NCBI RefSeq assembly: GCF_000724545.1
Contig: NZ_JHBV01000030.1
Location: 309,520-373,519 of the forward strand
Source: Aureispira sp. CCB-QB1
GTDB taxonomy: Bacteria > Bacteroidota > Bacteroidia > Chitinophagales > Saprospiraceae
Reading direction: 5' to 3'
Length of the DNA: 64,000 nucleotides
Made by a program: the position numbers and the translations under genes. This document shows positions 46,713 through 56,043 of the stretch, piece by piece (within the stretch, counting starts at the first letter, position 1; each line of letters starts with the position of its first letter). A model generated the notes under the pieces. That model had not been told where the DNA came from. It made no database searches and saw only the letters and a list, made by a program, of their open reading frames with translations.

Positions 46713-48488
46713 ATGGACTTAATGCGATGCCTTTTAGTTTCTGCTTCAACACTAAGTTTGCTCACAATTATTTATTACTTGGCAATTCGTCAGAAAACAT
46801 CTATACGTATACGGCGAATCAGCCTATTATTTATACTAATAATAAGTGTGCTTTTACCCTTTATTAAAGTTGAATCAAATGTTGACTTTTCCTTCACCTT
46901 TGATACACTTTTTGGCACACAAATTACAGAACAATACAGTCTAACCGAAGATGATTTGGCACACGAAATAGTGCCTACTGTAAGTTTGATTGGGGCAAAA
47001 GACTCGATACTTAGTGCTACTGCTTCACCAGAAAAAATTGCGACCCCCTCTTCTTCTAACCAACCCAAAATCTACTGGTTGCTTGTATTGTATGGGCTAG
47101 GTTTGTGCATTGTAAGTGGTCGCTTTTTAATTCAATTATTTTATTTTTTTTGTGCTGTTTTTAGTCACCATAACATAAGAAAAGATGGTCATTGTTTCGT
47201 CTTACTCCATCAACCCAATTATGCCGCTACCTTTTTGCATTATATTTTAATTAGTAGAAATATTTGGGAATCGAAAGACAAAACATTAATCGTCCAGCAT
47301 GAGTGTATCCATGCTAATTTAAAACACAGTATTGACCGTTTTCTAACCGAAATTGTTTGTCTTTTTCAGTGGTTTAATCCTTTTATATATTGGTTCCGAA
47401 AAAACCTAATTGAGGTGCATGAGTATCAAGTAGATCAAGTACTTATTGATCAAGGAGTAGATGCGATACAGTATCAACAACTCATTGCCAAATATGCCTC
47501 TCTATCCAATCAGTTTGCTTTTAGCAACCATTTTAGTCATTCATTAACATTAAATCGTATCAAAATGATCGCTCAAAATAAATCATTTCAAAAACATACT
47601 GCTTTTCGTTTATTTTTACTGCTTCCTGTCATAGGTTTGTTATTTTCATTTTTCAGCTTTCAAGCTCCCAAAACAGCAACAAACCTTCCAACAGGAGATG
47701 GCGTTACAGCACCTCCTATTCCTGAACAAGTTGATTTTGCTGGAGAACTTTTGCCTATGGATAATTTTGATGCCAAAGAGCGCTTTGACCGTGAATTAAT
47801 TGCCAATTGTTTTCGTCATTCATCTACACTACTATTTCTAAAAAAGGCGAATCGATACTTTCCTATTATCGAACCTATTTTAGCCCAACAAGGCGTTCCT
47901 GATGACATCAAGTACTTGGCAGTAGCCGAATCAGCATTATCCAACGCCACTTCTCCTGCTGGTGCCAAAGGATTTTGGCAATTTATGCCTCAAAGTGCCA
48001 AAGAACGAGGATTAGAAGTTAATGCGGAGGTAGATGAACGCTATCACTTAGAAAAAGCAACGGTTGCCGCTTGTCAGTATCTAAAAGAGGCTTACCAACA
48101 ATTAGGCTCTTGGACATTAGCTGCTGCTGCTTACAATATGGGAAGCCTTGGACTCAGAAAGCAATTAAAAAAGCAAGGCGGAACAAGCTATTTTGATTTG
48201 GATTTAAATGCTGAAACAGCTCGTTATATTCTTAGAATTATGGCTATAAAAACCATTATGCAAGCTCCAGAGACCTATGGTTTTCAGCTTTCTCAAAAAG
48301 ATCTCTATCCTCCAATGCCTCGTTTCAAGGCAATAACGGAAAAAGGCAATATCCCTGATCTGGCTGCCTATGCTCAGAAACACCATATTTCTTATCGAAT
48401 GCTCAAGTTATATAATCCTTGGTTATTGGATGCAACCTTGAGCAATACACAAAAACGTACGTATACCATCAAAATACCCATTAAGTAA
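46713..48488 (+). CDS. BlaR1-like M56 protease fused to lytic transglycosylase and LysM
   Basis: 591 residues from the ATG at 46713 (a TTG six codons earlier is possible). Three N-terminal helices and a fourth near 300-320 bracket the M56 zinc protease, motif HECIH (196-200), with HEYQVDQ as the third-ligand region. After the last helix comes an SLT-type lytic transglycosylase: AESALSNATSPAGAKGFWQF with Glu406 and AAYNMG. A LysM-like tail follows (YAQKHHISYRMLKLYNPWL). The penicillin-binding sensor of BlaR1 is thus replaced by a wall-cutting domain. It follows the M23 fusion by 28 bp in the same operon. Confidence 0.9.
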   Translation: MDLMRCLLVSASTLSLLTIIYYLAIRQKTSIRIRRISLLFILIISVLLPFIKVESNVDFSFTFDTLFGTQITEQYSLTEDDLAHEIVPTVSLIGAKDSILSATASPEKIATPSSSNQPKIYWLLVLYGLGLCIVSGRFLIQLFYFFCAVFSHHNIRKDGHCFVLLHQPNYAATFLHYILISRNIWESKDKTLIVQHECIHANLKHSIDRFLTEIVCLFQWFNPFIYWFRKNLIEVHEYQVDQVLIDQGVDAIQYQQLIAKYASLSNQFAFSNHFSHSLTLNRIKMIAQNKSFQKHTAFRLFLLLPVIGLLFSFFSFQAPKTATNLPTGDGVTAPPIPEQVDFAGELLPMDNFDAKERFDRELIANCFRHSSTLLFLKKANRYFPIIEPILAQQGVPDDIKYLAVAESALSNATSPAGAKGFWQFMPQSAKERGLEVNAEVDERYHLEKATVAACQYLKEAYQQLGSWTLAAAAYNMGSLGLRKQLKKQGGTSYFDLDLNAETARYILRIMAIKTIMQAPETYGFQLSQKDLYPPMPRFKAITEKGNIPDLAAYAQKHHISYRMLKLYNPWLLDATLSNTQKRTYTIKIPIK

Positions 48489-48510
48489 ATAATTAGAGGT
48501 ATATAAAACT

Positions 48511-48542
48511 TAATACTCCATTGATTTTTTAATGGAGTAATG
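48511..48542. repeat. Short hairpin resembling paired ends of the MITE family
   Basis: TAATACTCCATTGA and AATGGAGTAATG flank a T tract. On the minus strand the ends read CATTACTCC...GGAGTATTA, as in MITE copies 2 and 3, but without an interior and without a clear target duplication. It could equally be a terminator. Confidence 0.4.
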
Positions 48543-48555
48543 TAAAAATTAAACT

Positions 48556-48601
48556 GCTTTATTTTAAACTTATTCTTTGCAATACAAGTTTAAAATAAAG
48601 C
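48556..48601. terminator. Bidirectional terminator between convergent genes
   Basis: A perfect 16-bp inverted repeat, GCTTTATTTTAAACTT (48556-48571) and AAGTTTAAAATAAAGC (48586-48601), around a 14-nt loop, between the M56 operon and tex. Confidence 0.7.
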
Positions 48602-48646
48602 AACCTAATTAAAATACTTAGCTAAATATAGGATACTAGGATCCAA

Positions 48647-50758
48647 TTAATCTATTAAAGACAATTGAATGCGCTTGCGTCCTAAATCTACCTCCATTAC
48701 AGTTACTTCTAGTTCTTGTCCAAGCTTTAATACAGTCGCTGGGTCGTCTACAAATTTGTGACTCATTTTTGATTTGTGAATCAACCCATTTTCTTTGATT
48801 CCTATGTCTACAAAAGCACCAAAAGCCGTAATATTCGTTACAATTCCAGGCAATTTCATCCCTGAATTTAGTTCTTCGATTGTACTAATATTAGCAAAAG
48901 AAAAGACTTGGCGTGTAGAACGAGGATCACGCCCTGGTTTTTCTAACTCTCCTAGAATATCTTTCAAGGTTGGCAAACCTACTTTTTCAGAAGTATAAGT
49001 ATGCAAATCAATTTGCTTGCGCAACTCTGCATTTGCAATTAAGTCTTCTACCTTACATTTAAGGTCTTTAGCCATTTGCTTAACCAAAGGGTACGACTCT
49101 GGATGTACGGCTGTGTTGTCCAATGGATTTTTAGCATTTTTAACTCTCAAAAACCCAGCTGCTTGCTCGTATGCTTTGGCTCCCAAGCGAGGCACATCAA
49201 GTAATTCTTTTCTACTTTTAAACGAACCATTTGCCTTGCGATACGCCACAATATTACGAGCAATACTATACCCCAACCCTGACACATACGTCAATAAATG
49301 CTCACTGGCAGTGTTCAAATCAACCCCTACAGCATTCACACAACTCTCTACAACAGCATCTAGTTTGGATTGCAATTTCTTTTGGTCTACATCGTGCTGA
49401 TATTGTCCTACTCCTATCGATTTAGGGTCTATCTTCACTAACTCAGCCAATGGATCCGCCAAACGACGACCAATAGATACCGAGCCACGCACTGTAATGT
49501 CTTCATCTGGAAATTCTTTGCGAGCAATATCTGATGCAGAATAAATAGAAGCTCCACTCTCGTTTACCAAAAATACATCTACTTTATTCGGAAATTTCAA
49601 GCCACGTACAAAAGCTTCTGTCTCTCTACCAGCTGTTCCATTACCAATAGCAATCGCTTCAATATTATATTTTTGAACCAAACGAGTTAGAATACGTTCT
49701 GCTTCTGCTGTTTTGTTACGAGGCGGTGTAGGATAAATTACCGCATGCTCTTTTAAGTCTCCTGTATCTGAAAGACACACTACTTTACATCCTGTTGCAA
49801 AACCTGGATCTATGGCCAAAATACGCTTTTGTCCCAAAGGAGAAGCCAACAACAATTGACGCAAGTTGGTCGCAAATATATTGATAGAGTGTTCGTCTGC
49901 TTTTTCTTTTGCTTTGTTTCTAAATTCTGTGCTAATAGATGGTTTCAACAAACGCTTATAAGCATCTGTGATGGCATCGGCTACCACATCCTCTACTTCG
50001 TCCTTGCCACCTTTTAGATAAATTCTATCCAAACTCTCTAGAGGACGGAACTCCTCTGGCTCTATGTTTACTTTCAAGAAGCCTTCCTTTTCAGCTCTCA
50101 AGATCGCCAACAACTGGTGTGGTTGTACTCTATCCAAAGATTTTTCAAACTCAAAGTAATCTTTATACTTTATGGCTTCCTCCTCTTTTGATTTTACCAA
50201 TTTAGCGACACTCTTAGCGTATCGTTCAAATTGACGACGAACAGCATTCCTAGCTTTTTCATCCTCATTGATCCATTCTGCAATAATATCCTTTGCCCCT
50301 TGCAAAGCATCATCAACATCTACTACCTCTCCTTTTACAAACTTTTGTGCTTCTTTCGATACATTCCCAATTCGCTGTTCCAAAAGTAATTTTGCCAATC
50401 CCTCTAATCCTTTTGCTCTAGCTTTTGCGGCACGAGTTTGGCGTTTCTTTTTGTATGGCAAATAGATGTCTTCCAACTCTGTCAAATCAAACGTACGTTC
50501 AATTCTAGATTTTAATTCAGGTGTCAGTTTTTCCTGTGCTTCAATTGTTTTTAGAATAGATTCCTGACGTTTCAAAATATCCTTTTGACGTTCCCATTCT
50601 TCAAAAATTTCCATGATGGCTACCTCATCTAAACTCCCTGTTGCTTCTTTTCGATAACGTGCAATAAATGGAATGGTTGCTCCATCCTCAAATAATTCAA
50701 TGACATTTTCTACTGGCTTTGGACTTAAGTTTAATGCCTGAGCTATTCTGTTTATCAT
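48647..50758 (-). CDS. tex: Tex-like RNA-binding transcription factor
   Basis: 703 residues. The N-terminal Tex domain (FEDGATIPFIARYRKEATGSLDE, DIYLPYKKKRQTRA), the YqgF/RuvC-like fold (ILAIDPGFATGCKV), helix-hairpin-helix pairs (LLTYVSGLGYSIARNIVAYR) and a C-terminal S1 domain (LPGIVTNITAFGAFVDIGIKENGLIH) appear in the standard order and length. Tex binds RNA and DNA and assists transcription; it is needed for virulence or toxin expression in some species. Monocistronic, with a mobile element upstream of its start. Confidence 0.96.
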   Translation of the reverse strand: MINRIAQALNLSPKPVENVIELFEDGATIPFIARYRKEATGSLDEVAIMEIFEEWERQKDILKRQESILKTIEAQEKLTPELKSRIERTFDLTELEDIYLPYKKKRQTRAAKARAKGLEGLAKLLLEQRIGNVSKEAQKFVKGEVVDVDDALQGAKDIIAEWINEDEKARNAVRRQFERYAKSVAKLVKSKEEEAIKYKDYFEFEKSLDRVQPHQLLAILRAEKEGFLKVNIEPEEFRPLESLDRIYLKGGKDEVEDVVADAITDAYKRLLKPSISTEFRNKAKEKADEHSINIFATNLRQLLLASPLGQKRILAIDPGFATGCKVVCLSDTGDLKEHAVIYPTPPRNKTAEAERILTRLVQKYNIEAIAIGNGTAGRETEAFVRGLKFPNKVDVFLVNESGASIYSASDIARKEFPDEDITVRGSVSIGRRLADPLAELVKIDPKSIGVGQYQHDVDQKKLQSKLDAVVESCVNAVGVDLNTASEHLLTYVSGLGYSIARNIVAYRKANGSFKSRKELLDVPRLGAKAYEQAAGFLRVKNAKNPLDNTAVHPESYPLVKQMAKDLKCKVEDLIANAELRKQIDLHTYTSEKVGLPTLKDILGELEKPGRDPRSTRQVFSFANISTIEELNSGMKLPGIVTNITAFGAFVDIGIKENGLIHKSKMSHKFVDDPATVLKLGQELEVTVMEVDLGRKRIQLSLID

Positions 50759-50808
50759 ACTTTTTAATCTAATGTGTTGCTTACTTTGTTTATAATCGTT
50801 ACAATTTA

Positions 50809-51013
50809 TAGTAGTTCGTTGATTTTTTTACCAAAAAGATAAAAAAACACATTCATATTAGTTTACTTCGTGAGCGCTGCGCTTTTAGTTAGCTGCGCTG
50901 CTACTTCGTGGTACTGCGTGAGCGCTTTGCTTTTAGTTAGCTTTGTTACTCCCTACGATCGTGAGCTCGCATAGCTCGGTTCACTGTTACTGCGTGGTTT
51001 CAACGAACTATTG
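50809..51013. mobile_element. MITE-like element, copy 4 (205 bp)
   Basis: Reverse orientation to copy 1: starts TAGTAGTTCGTTGA and ends TCAACGAACTATTG, flanked by AATTTA on both sides (50803-50808, 51014-51019). The interior contains tandem partial repeats of GTGAGCGCTGCGCTTTTAGT. No gene. A decayed end fragment of the same type may lie at 51262-51330 (TGCTTTTTATG...AAAAAAGTAAAAA). Confidence 0.75.
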
Positions 51014-51019
51014 AATTTA

Positions 51020-51356
51020 CTTACTTGATGAATATCTACAATCGTATAATTGTAACTCTTCTGCGTAAAAGAGCATCAAAAATAAGTATTTTGAGAATAA
51101 AAATCAAATGAATAAAAGATTGGTTGAAAAAGAGATTTATTCCTTAGAGCACTGTTTTTTCTCAAAACTATATCACACTAATAATCAACAGCATACCATC
51201 CAAGCCTTCTGAACCTTAAAATACTGACGATTAATTGCGTAACGCTCATGAAATGCAAGATAGTAGCTATTTAATACTAGATGCTTTTTATGTTTCTTGC
51301 TAAAAAAGTAAAAATTTAGCTGGCTATCATTATATTATACCAAATAAGTAAATACA
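51020..51356. other. Non-coding gap before the Crp-type regulator
   Basis: About 335 bp with no gene. It may contain a decayed mobile-element end (51262-51330) and should hold the regulator's promoter; no consensus match found. Confidence 0.35.
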
Positions 51357-51929
51357 ATGGAGCCATTAATCAAACATCTAAAAAATCAAGTCTCTATTCC
51401 TGACAATGAATTGGAAGTAATTTTACAAAAATTTGAACAAAAACAGTTTAGAAAAAAAGAGCATTTGCTTCAGTATGGAAATTTAGCCCGATACGAATTT
51501 TTCGTAATTCAAGGTTGTGCACGAGTATACATTACCGATTACAATGGAGTAGAGCACAATTCATTTTTTCCAGTAGAAAATTGGTGGGCAGGGGATTTAA
51601 AGAGCTTTATCAACAACAGCCCTGCTACTTTTAGTATTCAAGCATTAGAAGACATGACTGTCTTGGCTATAACCAGTAAAAACTGGAAAATTTTAATAGA
51701 AGAAGTTCCTAGCTTTTTGAAGTACTCTCATGCTTTATTTTTAAACTCTGTTATTGGGCAGCAAGATAGAATTGTTCAAAGTTTGTCCTTTACCGCAAAA
51801 GAACGTTATGAATTTTTTATCCACCAGTATCCTCACTTGGTTCAACGAATCACTCAAAAACACATTGCAAGCTATTTGGGCATCACACCTGAATTTTTGA
51901 GTATTTTAAGAAATAGACGTACCAAATGA
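51357..51929 (+). CDS. Crp/Fnr-family transcriptional regulator
   Basis: 190 residues. Residues 20-110 form the cyclic-nucleotide-type beta-barrel (LLQYGNLARYEFFVIQGCARVYITD), followed by the dimer helix, and a C-terminal helix-turn-helix (ITQKHIASYLGITPEFLSILRNRR). It lacks the Cys cluster of Fnr and the full cAMP-binding motif, as is usual for Bacteroidota members. It lies 211 bp upstream of a DoxX gene on the same strand, a common pairing, so it may control that gene. Confidence 0.9.
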   Translation: MEPLIKHLKNQVSIPDNELEVILQKFEQKQFRKKEHLLQYGNLARYEFFVIQGCARVYITDYNGVEHNSFFPVENWWAGDLKSFINNSPATFSIQALEDMTVLAITSKNWKILIEEVPSFLKYSHALFLNSVIGQQDRIVQSLSFTAKERYEFFIHQYPHLVQRITQKHIASYLGITPEFLSILRNRRTK

Positions 51930-52140
51930 TTTCTTAATCTAGTTCAATTTTTTTCTTATTTATTTTTCAGACCTTTGTTTTCTGCTCATAGATTTTTGGC
52001 TATTAAATATATAGCATTTTCAAAGTTGTCTTTAATTATTAAAAAATCAAGCGATCATTCAAAAAATAATTTTCAAAAACAGAGAAGCTAGTTGATCAAT
52101 TAAGGTCTATTAGTTCTACCTCTTATCAAAAAAAAAGAAC

Positions 52141-52542
52141 ATGAAAAAGAACACAGATCTAGGATTATTAGTACTTAGAATTTCTATCGGAGTTTTAATG
52201 TTGTTGCATGGTATTGGAAAACTAGGAGGAGGTCTGGGCTTTATTGAAAGCGTTTTAGCAGACAAAGGAATTCCAACCTTTATTGCTTATGGAGTTATAG
52301 TCGGAGAAGTTCTTGCTCCTATCGCTATTTTAGCTGGCTTTAGAACTCGAATAGCAGCGGCTATTTATGCCTTCAATTGTTTGGTAGCAATCTTATTGGT
52401 ACACATGGGAGATATTTTCACTTTAAACCAACATGGAGGTTGGGGCATTGAATTACTAGGACTCTATTTGTTTGGTGCAGTTGCTTTGTTTTTTACAGGA
52501 GCAGGAAAATATGCGATGTCCAAAAACAATACTTGGGATTAA
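52141..52542 (+). CDS. DoxX-family membrane protein
   Basis: 133 residues with four membrane helices. The family's first block LGLLVLRISIGVLMLLHGIGKL is plain, and VIVGEVLAPIAILAGFRTRIAA and the final LLGLYLFGAVALFFTGAGKY follow. DoxX-like proteins are integral membrane proteins linked to quinone or thiol redox stress. Likely under the Crp-type regulator upstream. Confidence 0.9.
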   Translation: MKKNTDLGLLVLRISIGVLMLLHGIGKLGGGLGFIESVLADKGIPTFIAYGVIVGEVLAPIAILAGFRTRIAAAIYAFNCLVAILLVHMGDIFTLNQHGGWGIELLGLYLFGAVALFFTGAGKYAMSKNNTWD

Positions 52543-52587
52543 TCTGCTTGATTACAATACATAGCAACAAAGCTAACTATTGAATAC

Positions 52588-52645
52588 AATAAACAGCCTG
52601 CTATCTCACTTTATAGTTGCCTAGCTAGCAGACTGTTTATTCTCT
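52588..52645 (+). terminator. Terminator after DoxX gene
   Basis: AATAAACAG-c-CTGCTA (52588-52603) pairs with TAGCAG-a-CTGTTTATT (52626-52641), followed by a short T-rich stretch, between convergent genes. Confidence 0.7.
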
Positions 52646-52657
52646 TACGAGTAATTA

Positions 52658-53824
52658 TTACTTATGTATTTCGAGGGTTGCTCGTTTAAGTATTTTACCG
52701 ACTTGATTTTGCAAGATCAGAATATAATGGCCATTCTCAATAGTACGTATATCTACTACATGATTCTCATTTTGAATGTTGGATGTTGACAAAACAACCC
52801 GTCCCAACATATCTACCAACAATAAGTTATAACCATCAGTAGGCAAATCAGCAGCATTCATTTTTATTTGCACCTGTTGTTGCGCAGGGTTTGGATAAAT
52901 TTGCGCAGCAATTTCATCTTCCACATAACGAACATCAATGGTGTTTGGTGGGTTATTGATGGTGGTATCCAAAAACTCGATATTAGTCACCATTGTTTCT
53001 GCACTATCCAAGGTTAGGCTTACCAAAGGTTGTTTTACGCCTTCGGACAAAAAATTGTATTGTACTGTTGTTCCTCTGGTAGGGAAAGGCAGTTGTATAA
53101 AATTGGCAACATTAACCCATTGGTTTCCTAAAAAAGGTACATTCACGCTTACTTCAAATTTCACCTCAAACTCTGTCACTACTTTTTGACGCAAAACGTC
53201 ATAAGTACTGTCTGCCATAGCGCAAGTTCCCCATGCATCTACAACTCTATCTTCATCTCCATCAATTGCAATTCGAACAGAATCAGGACTCAAACCAAAT
53301 GGCAATCCACTTACTAAAGAATCAATTAATTGGCGCAAAAAAGGCACGCTATCAATATGTTCGCTAAATCGAAATGCATATACATCAGATGCCATGTCGT
53401 TATACGTTAATGGAACTACCTGTGTAACATGCGTATTGGCAAAAGCATTGACAAAAGAAATTCCTAATATCTCAAAACCTCCTCCTATACGTTCCATTTG
53501 AGTAGCGGTCACATCGGTATAGGCTACCCCTACTTGCCCTAGAAGTGGCTGTAAAATATCTGCATCTGAAAATTGCGTATAAAAACCGCCTGTTGAGGCA
53601 GCCTGTATCGTATCATAATTGGTATTTATGGCCACCAGTTGCGAAAAATCCCAAGCGGTTGCAGTGGCACTAGGGGGGGTAATCGTAAGGGAAGAATCTA
53701 CAGCAGTAGAAATCGAAAGAATATCGCCAGCTTGCGGAAAACTAATCGACGTGTACGTAATTTGTCCAAAACTCGATCCAATTATTAAGCAAGAGATCAA
53801 ACTCAGTAGTAGGTATTTTTTCAT
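52658..53824 (-). CDS. Secreted protein with type IX-type C-terminal sorting domain
   Basis: 388 residues. Signal peptide to about residue 20 (SLISCLIIGSSFGQ). The middle 280 residues are beta-rich, with no named domain. The last 75 residues have the hallmarks of the Por/type IX sorting domain: AQIYPNPAQQQVQIKMN, LLLVDMLGRVVLSTSN and GHYILILQNQVGKILKRATLEI. It should be secreted through the type IX system and stay on or leave the surface. Function of the mature part unknown. Confidence 0.87.
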   Translation of the reverse strand: MKKYLLLSLISCLIIGSSFGQITYTSISFPQAGDILSISTAVDSSLTITPPSATATAWDFSQLVAINTNYDTIQAASTGGFYTQFSDADILQPLLGQVGVAYTDVTATQMERIGGGFEILGISFVNAFANTHVTQVVPLTYNDMASDVYAFRFSEHIDSVPFLRQLIDSLVSGLPFGLSPDSVRIAIDGDEDRVVDAWGTCAMADSTYDVLRQKVVTEFEVKFEVSVNVPFLGNQWVNVANFIQLPFPTRGTTVQYNFLSEGVKQPLVSLTLDSAETMVTNIEFLDTTINNPPNTIDVRYVEDEIAAQIYPNPAQQQVQIKMNAADLPTDGYNLLLVDMLGRVVLSTSNIQNENHVVDIRTIENGHYILILQNQVGKILKRATLEIHK

Positions 53825-53952
53825 GTTTGTTTTGTATATTTATATGATAAGAAAGGGGCGGTTCTTCTATCAAAAATACACATTATTGTGAATATAGCAC
53901 AACAAAATTAGATAATTGATTGACATTAAAAATCCTATGCTGGTATGCTAAC

Positions 53953-54990
53953 TTATTTTAGACTATAAATGCCTTTTGCCGTAATTTCTATATTAGGCAA
54001 TGCTTGATTTTTTTCAAAATAGGTATATATAGGTGCCATACTTGCCCATAAATCTCTAAATTCTTTGTTATCGGCAAAACGGTTGTTCAATGCTTCCATA
54101 TTGTCCCATGTTAGACGAGTAGGAAAAATATGGATTGGAATTTCTTGTTGACCTTTATCTTTTGCTTCTGTTGCTAAAATATATACGTTAGGAATTCTTA
54201 AGTCTGTAATCGCCAAACAACCGATAGAAGCGTCCGTTCCATGAATACAAATTGCCCCTCCCAAATCCGCTTCTTTTGCATTTCTAATCTTATCTGCAGC
54301 ATTGGGATAGTTTAATCGCAATGAAATCTTAAAAGTACTCTCTGGATTAAAATAATCAATATAATATATCCCTTCTGGAACTTGGTGGTCTCCTTGACGG
54401 CGCTTAGGTCCCAAACGACTCGTGCCTTGATAAAAAGGATAACTTGTAATTAATGTATAATGTTTTTTAGTTTTAGGTTTTGCCCACAACTCCAGCCTTC
54501 CTTCCTCTTTAAAGGCACGTAAATATAGATCTATATCAAAAGAATAAATTCCTTGGGTAGCCAACAACTGCTTCACTTGTTTAAAATTGCTCTGATAAAT
54601 CGATTGCACATTGTCAAAAGAGAGTTGTTGTTGTTTGAAATGTCCTGATTTCAAATCCTCCCAATGTTCTAGTGAAACAGTATCCAAAGCAGCTATATCT
54701 AACCAATAAGCCGTTTCTAGTGATTCTTTTTCTGCTGCTATTTTCTTAATTTTAGCATCTGATAATAACAATAAACTATCCATTAGTTTTAATTCTGCAA
54801 CAACACTATCTGGTAAGTCTCCATAAATTGATGCATCAGACATTATTGCATCTTCCTGCAAGGGTAAAACATTCGTATCAACAAAGGCATTTTCAGACTT
54901 CCTTGCGAGTATCCTTTCTTCAGCAGGTGCTTGGCAACCAAGCACCCACCATAAACCTAAGTATAAACTTATAATTCGATAAATTGCCAT
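53953..54990 (-). CDS. L,D-transpeptidase (YkuD) lipoprotein
   Basis: 345 residues. Lipoprotein signal with lipobox WVLGC (Cys19). After a helical linker, the YkuD domain occupies about residues 155-290, with the catalytic signature ICIHGTDASIGCLAI (His250, Cys258). Such enzymes make 3-3 peptidoglycan cross-links or attach lipoproteins to the wall. The nearby GIYYIDYFNPESTFKISL is also typical. Membrane-anchored in the periplasm. Monocistronic. Confidence 0.9.
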   Translation of the reverse strand: MAIYRIISLYLGLWWVLGCQAPAEERILARKSENAFVDTNVLPLQEDAIMSDASIYGDLPDSVVAELKLMDSLLLLSDAKIKKIAAEKESLETAYWLDIAALDTVSLEHWEDLKSGHFKQQQLSFDNVQSIYQSNFKQVKQLLATQGIYSFDIDLYLRAFKEEGRLELWAKPKTKKHYTLITSYPFYQGTSRLGPKRRQGDHQVPEGIYYIDYFNPESTFKISLRLNYPNAADKIRNAKEADLGGAICIHGTDASIGCLAITDLRIPNVYILATEAKDKGQQEIPIHIFPTRLTWDNMEALNNRFADNKEFRDLWASMAPIYTYFEKNQALPNIEITAKGIYSLK

Positions 54991-55411
54991 AGTATTCTCA
55001 TTTCATTTCCCTCATAATTCATTATTAATCAAAAGATACACTTGTGCGAAGTTCACTTTTTGAAATATTGTTTTTAAAGAGAAAATCTAGTAGCAATTCT
55101 TTAGTATTATTCTACCACACCTTATACAAAATATTGTAATTAAAAATTTTTTAGCTAATTCAACTAAAGGCTTTTCTACGCATAATGCAGGTTGCTTTTG
55201 GGGGTCAGCTATTAATTTTTAATAACAAAGGTAATTTAGCCAACTTCTAGGGAAAAGAAGCCTAACTCTAAGCAAGCATAATGTCTCATCTTTGTATTAA
55301 GTAATTCAAATACACATTATTAAATCATGAAGTTGCTGGTCTTAACACCTGTTATTGAATTCAAATTCAGAAGATACAATACCTAACAACTTCAGTTAAA
55401 TTCTTATTACA
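54991..55411. other. Gene-free divergent region
   Basis: 421 bp between divergent genes. AT-rich, no gene or strong fold seen. It must carry the promoters of both neighbours; a partial CATCTTTG (near 55288) is the only -7-like match. Confidence 0.35.
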
Positions 55412-55786
55412 ATGAAAAATAAATTATTTGCAATCGTTATTTTGGTTATGGGCTTTGTTAGTTTGGGTTTTGCACAAGACGCAATGCAAACTCCAGTGAT
55501 AAAATTAGAGCAAACACCTGGTAAGTTTACGGTTCAAAGTTTAACTTTAGAAGCAGGAACATATCAATTCGAAATTGCAAATGTTGGGGTAGATCACGAA
55601 ATAGGCTTTGTCATAGCTCCCAAAGGTAAACCAGAACAAAAACATCATATAAAAGAAGGATATGTGCAAAAAACGATCAAAGATGGCGAATCCTCATTGA
55701 CACAAAAAGTTACTTTAAAAAAAGGGGAGTACATCTATTTTTGCCCATTGAATCCAACAGAACAATATAGTTTAACCGTCAAATAA
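55412..55786 (+). CDS. Secreted cupredoxin-like protein
   Basis: 124 residues. Signal peptide to FAQ (residue 22). The rest is a small beta-sandwich of the cupredoxin kind: LTLEAGTYQFEIANVGVDHEIGF with His62, and GEYIYFCPLNPTEQYSL with Cys111. Blue-copper proteins need a second His and usually a Met after the Cys; here the segment is CPLNPTEQ, without either. Copper binding is therefore doubtful, and the protein may be a structural relative. Periplasmic or secreted. Confidence 0.75.
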   Translation: MKNKLFAIVILVMGFVSLGFAQDAMQTPVIKLEQTPGKFTVQSLTLEAGTYQFEIANVGVDHEIGFVIAPKGKPEQKHHIKEGYVQKTIKDGESSLTQKVTLKKGEYIYFCPLNPTEQYSLTVK

Positions 55787-55971
55787 CAAGAGGATTATAG
55801 AATGTTGGTTAATTAGAGTTTGCCACAGTTGACGAGATAGTGTTAGCTGTGGTATTTGCTATTCAAACGCTAGCTTTTATTTAAAAGCTCTTTCCTCCAA
55901 GTCCTCTATTTGGGTTTTAAACGATATTTTTGAGTTAATTCTCAAAAAAAACACTAATTACTTACATTTTT

Positions 55972-56002
55972 TTTGATTCTTTCCCAAAGAAGACTATCTT
56001 TG
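55972..56002 (+). promoter_or_regulatory. Consensus promoter for rplU-rpmA
   Basis: TTTG (55972-55975), exactly 19 bp, then TATCTTTG (55995-56002): a perfect TTTG-N19-TAxxTTTG promoter, about 42 bp upstream of the rplU start. Confidence 0.85.
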
Positions 56003-56043
56003 TGACCTATTTGTGATTTGTAGATAACAATTTAATTAAAAAA

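Noticed and set aside
49017..49400. Plus-strand 127-codon frame
   Set aside because: Antisense shadow of tex.
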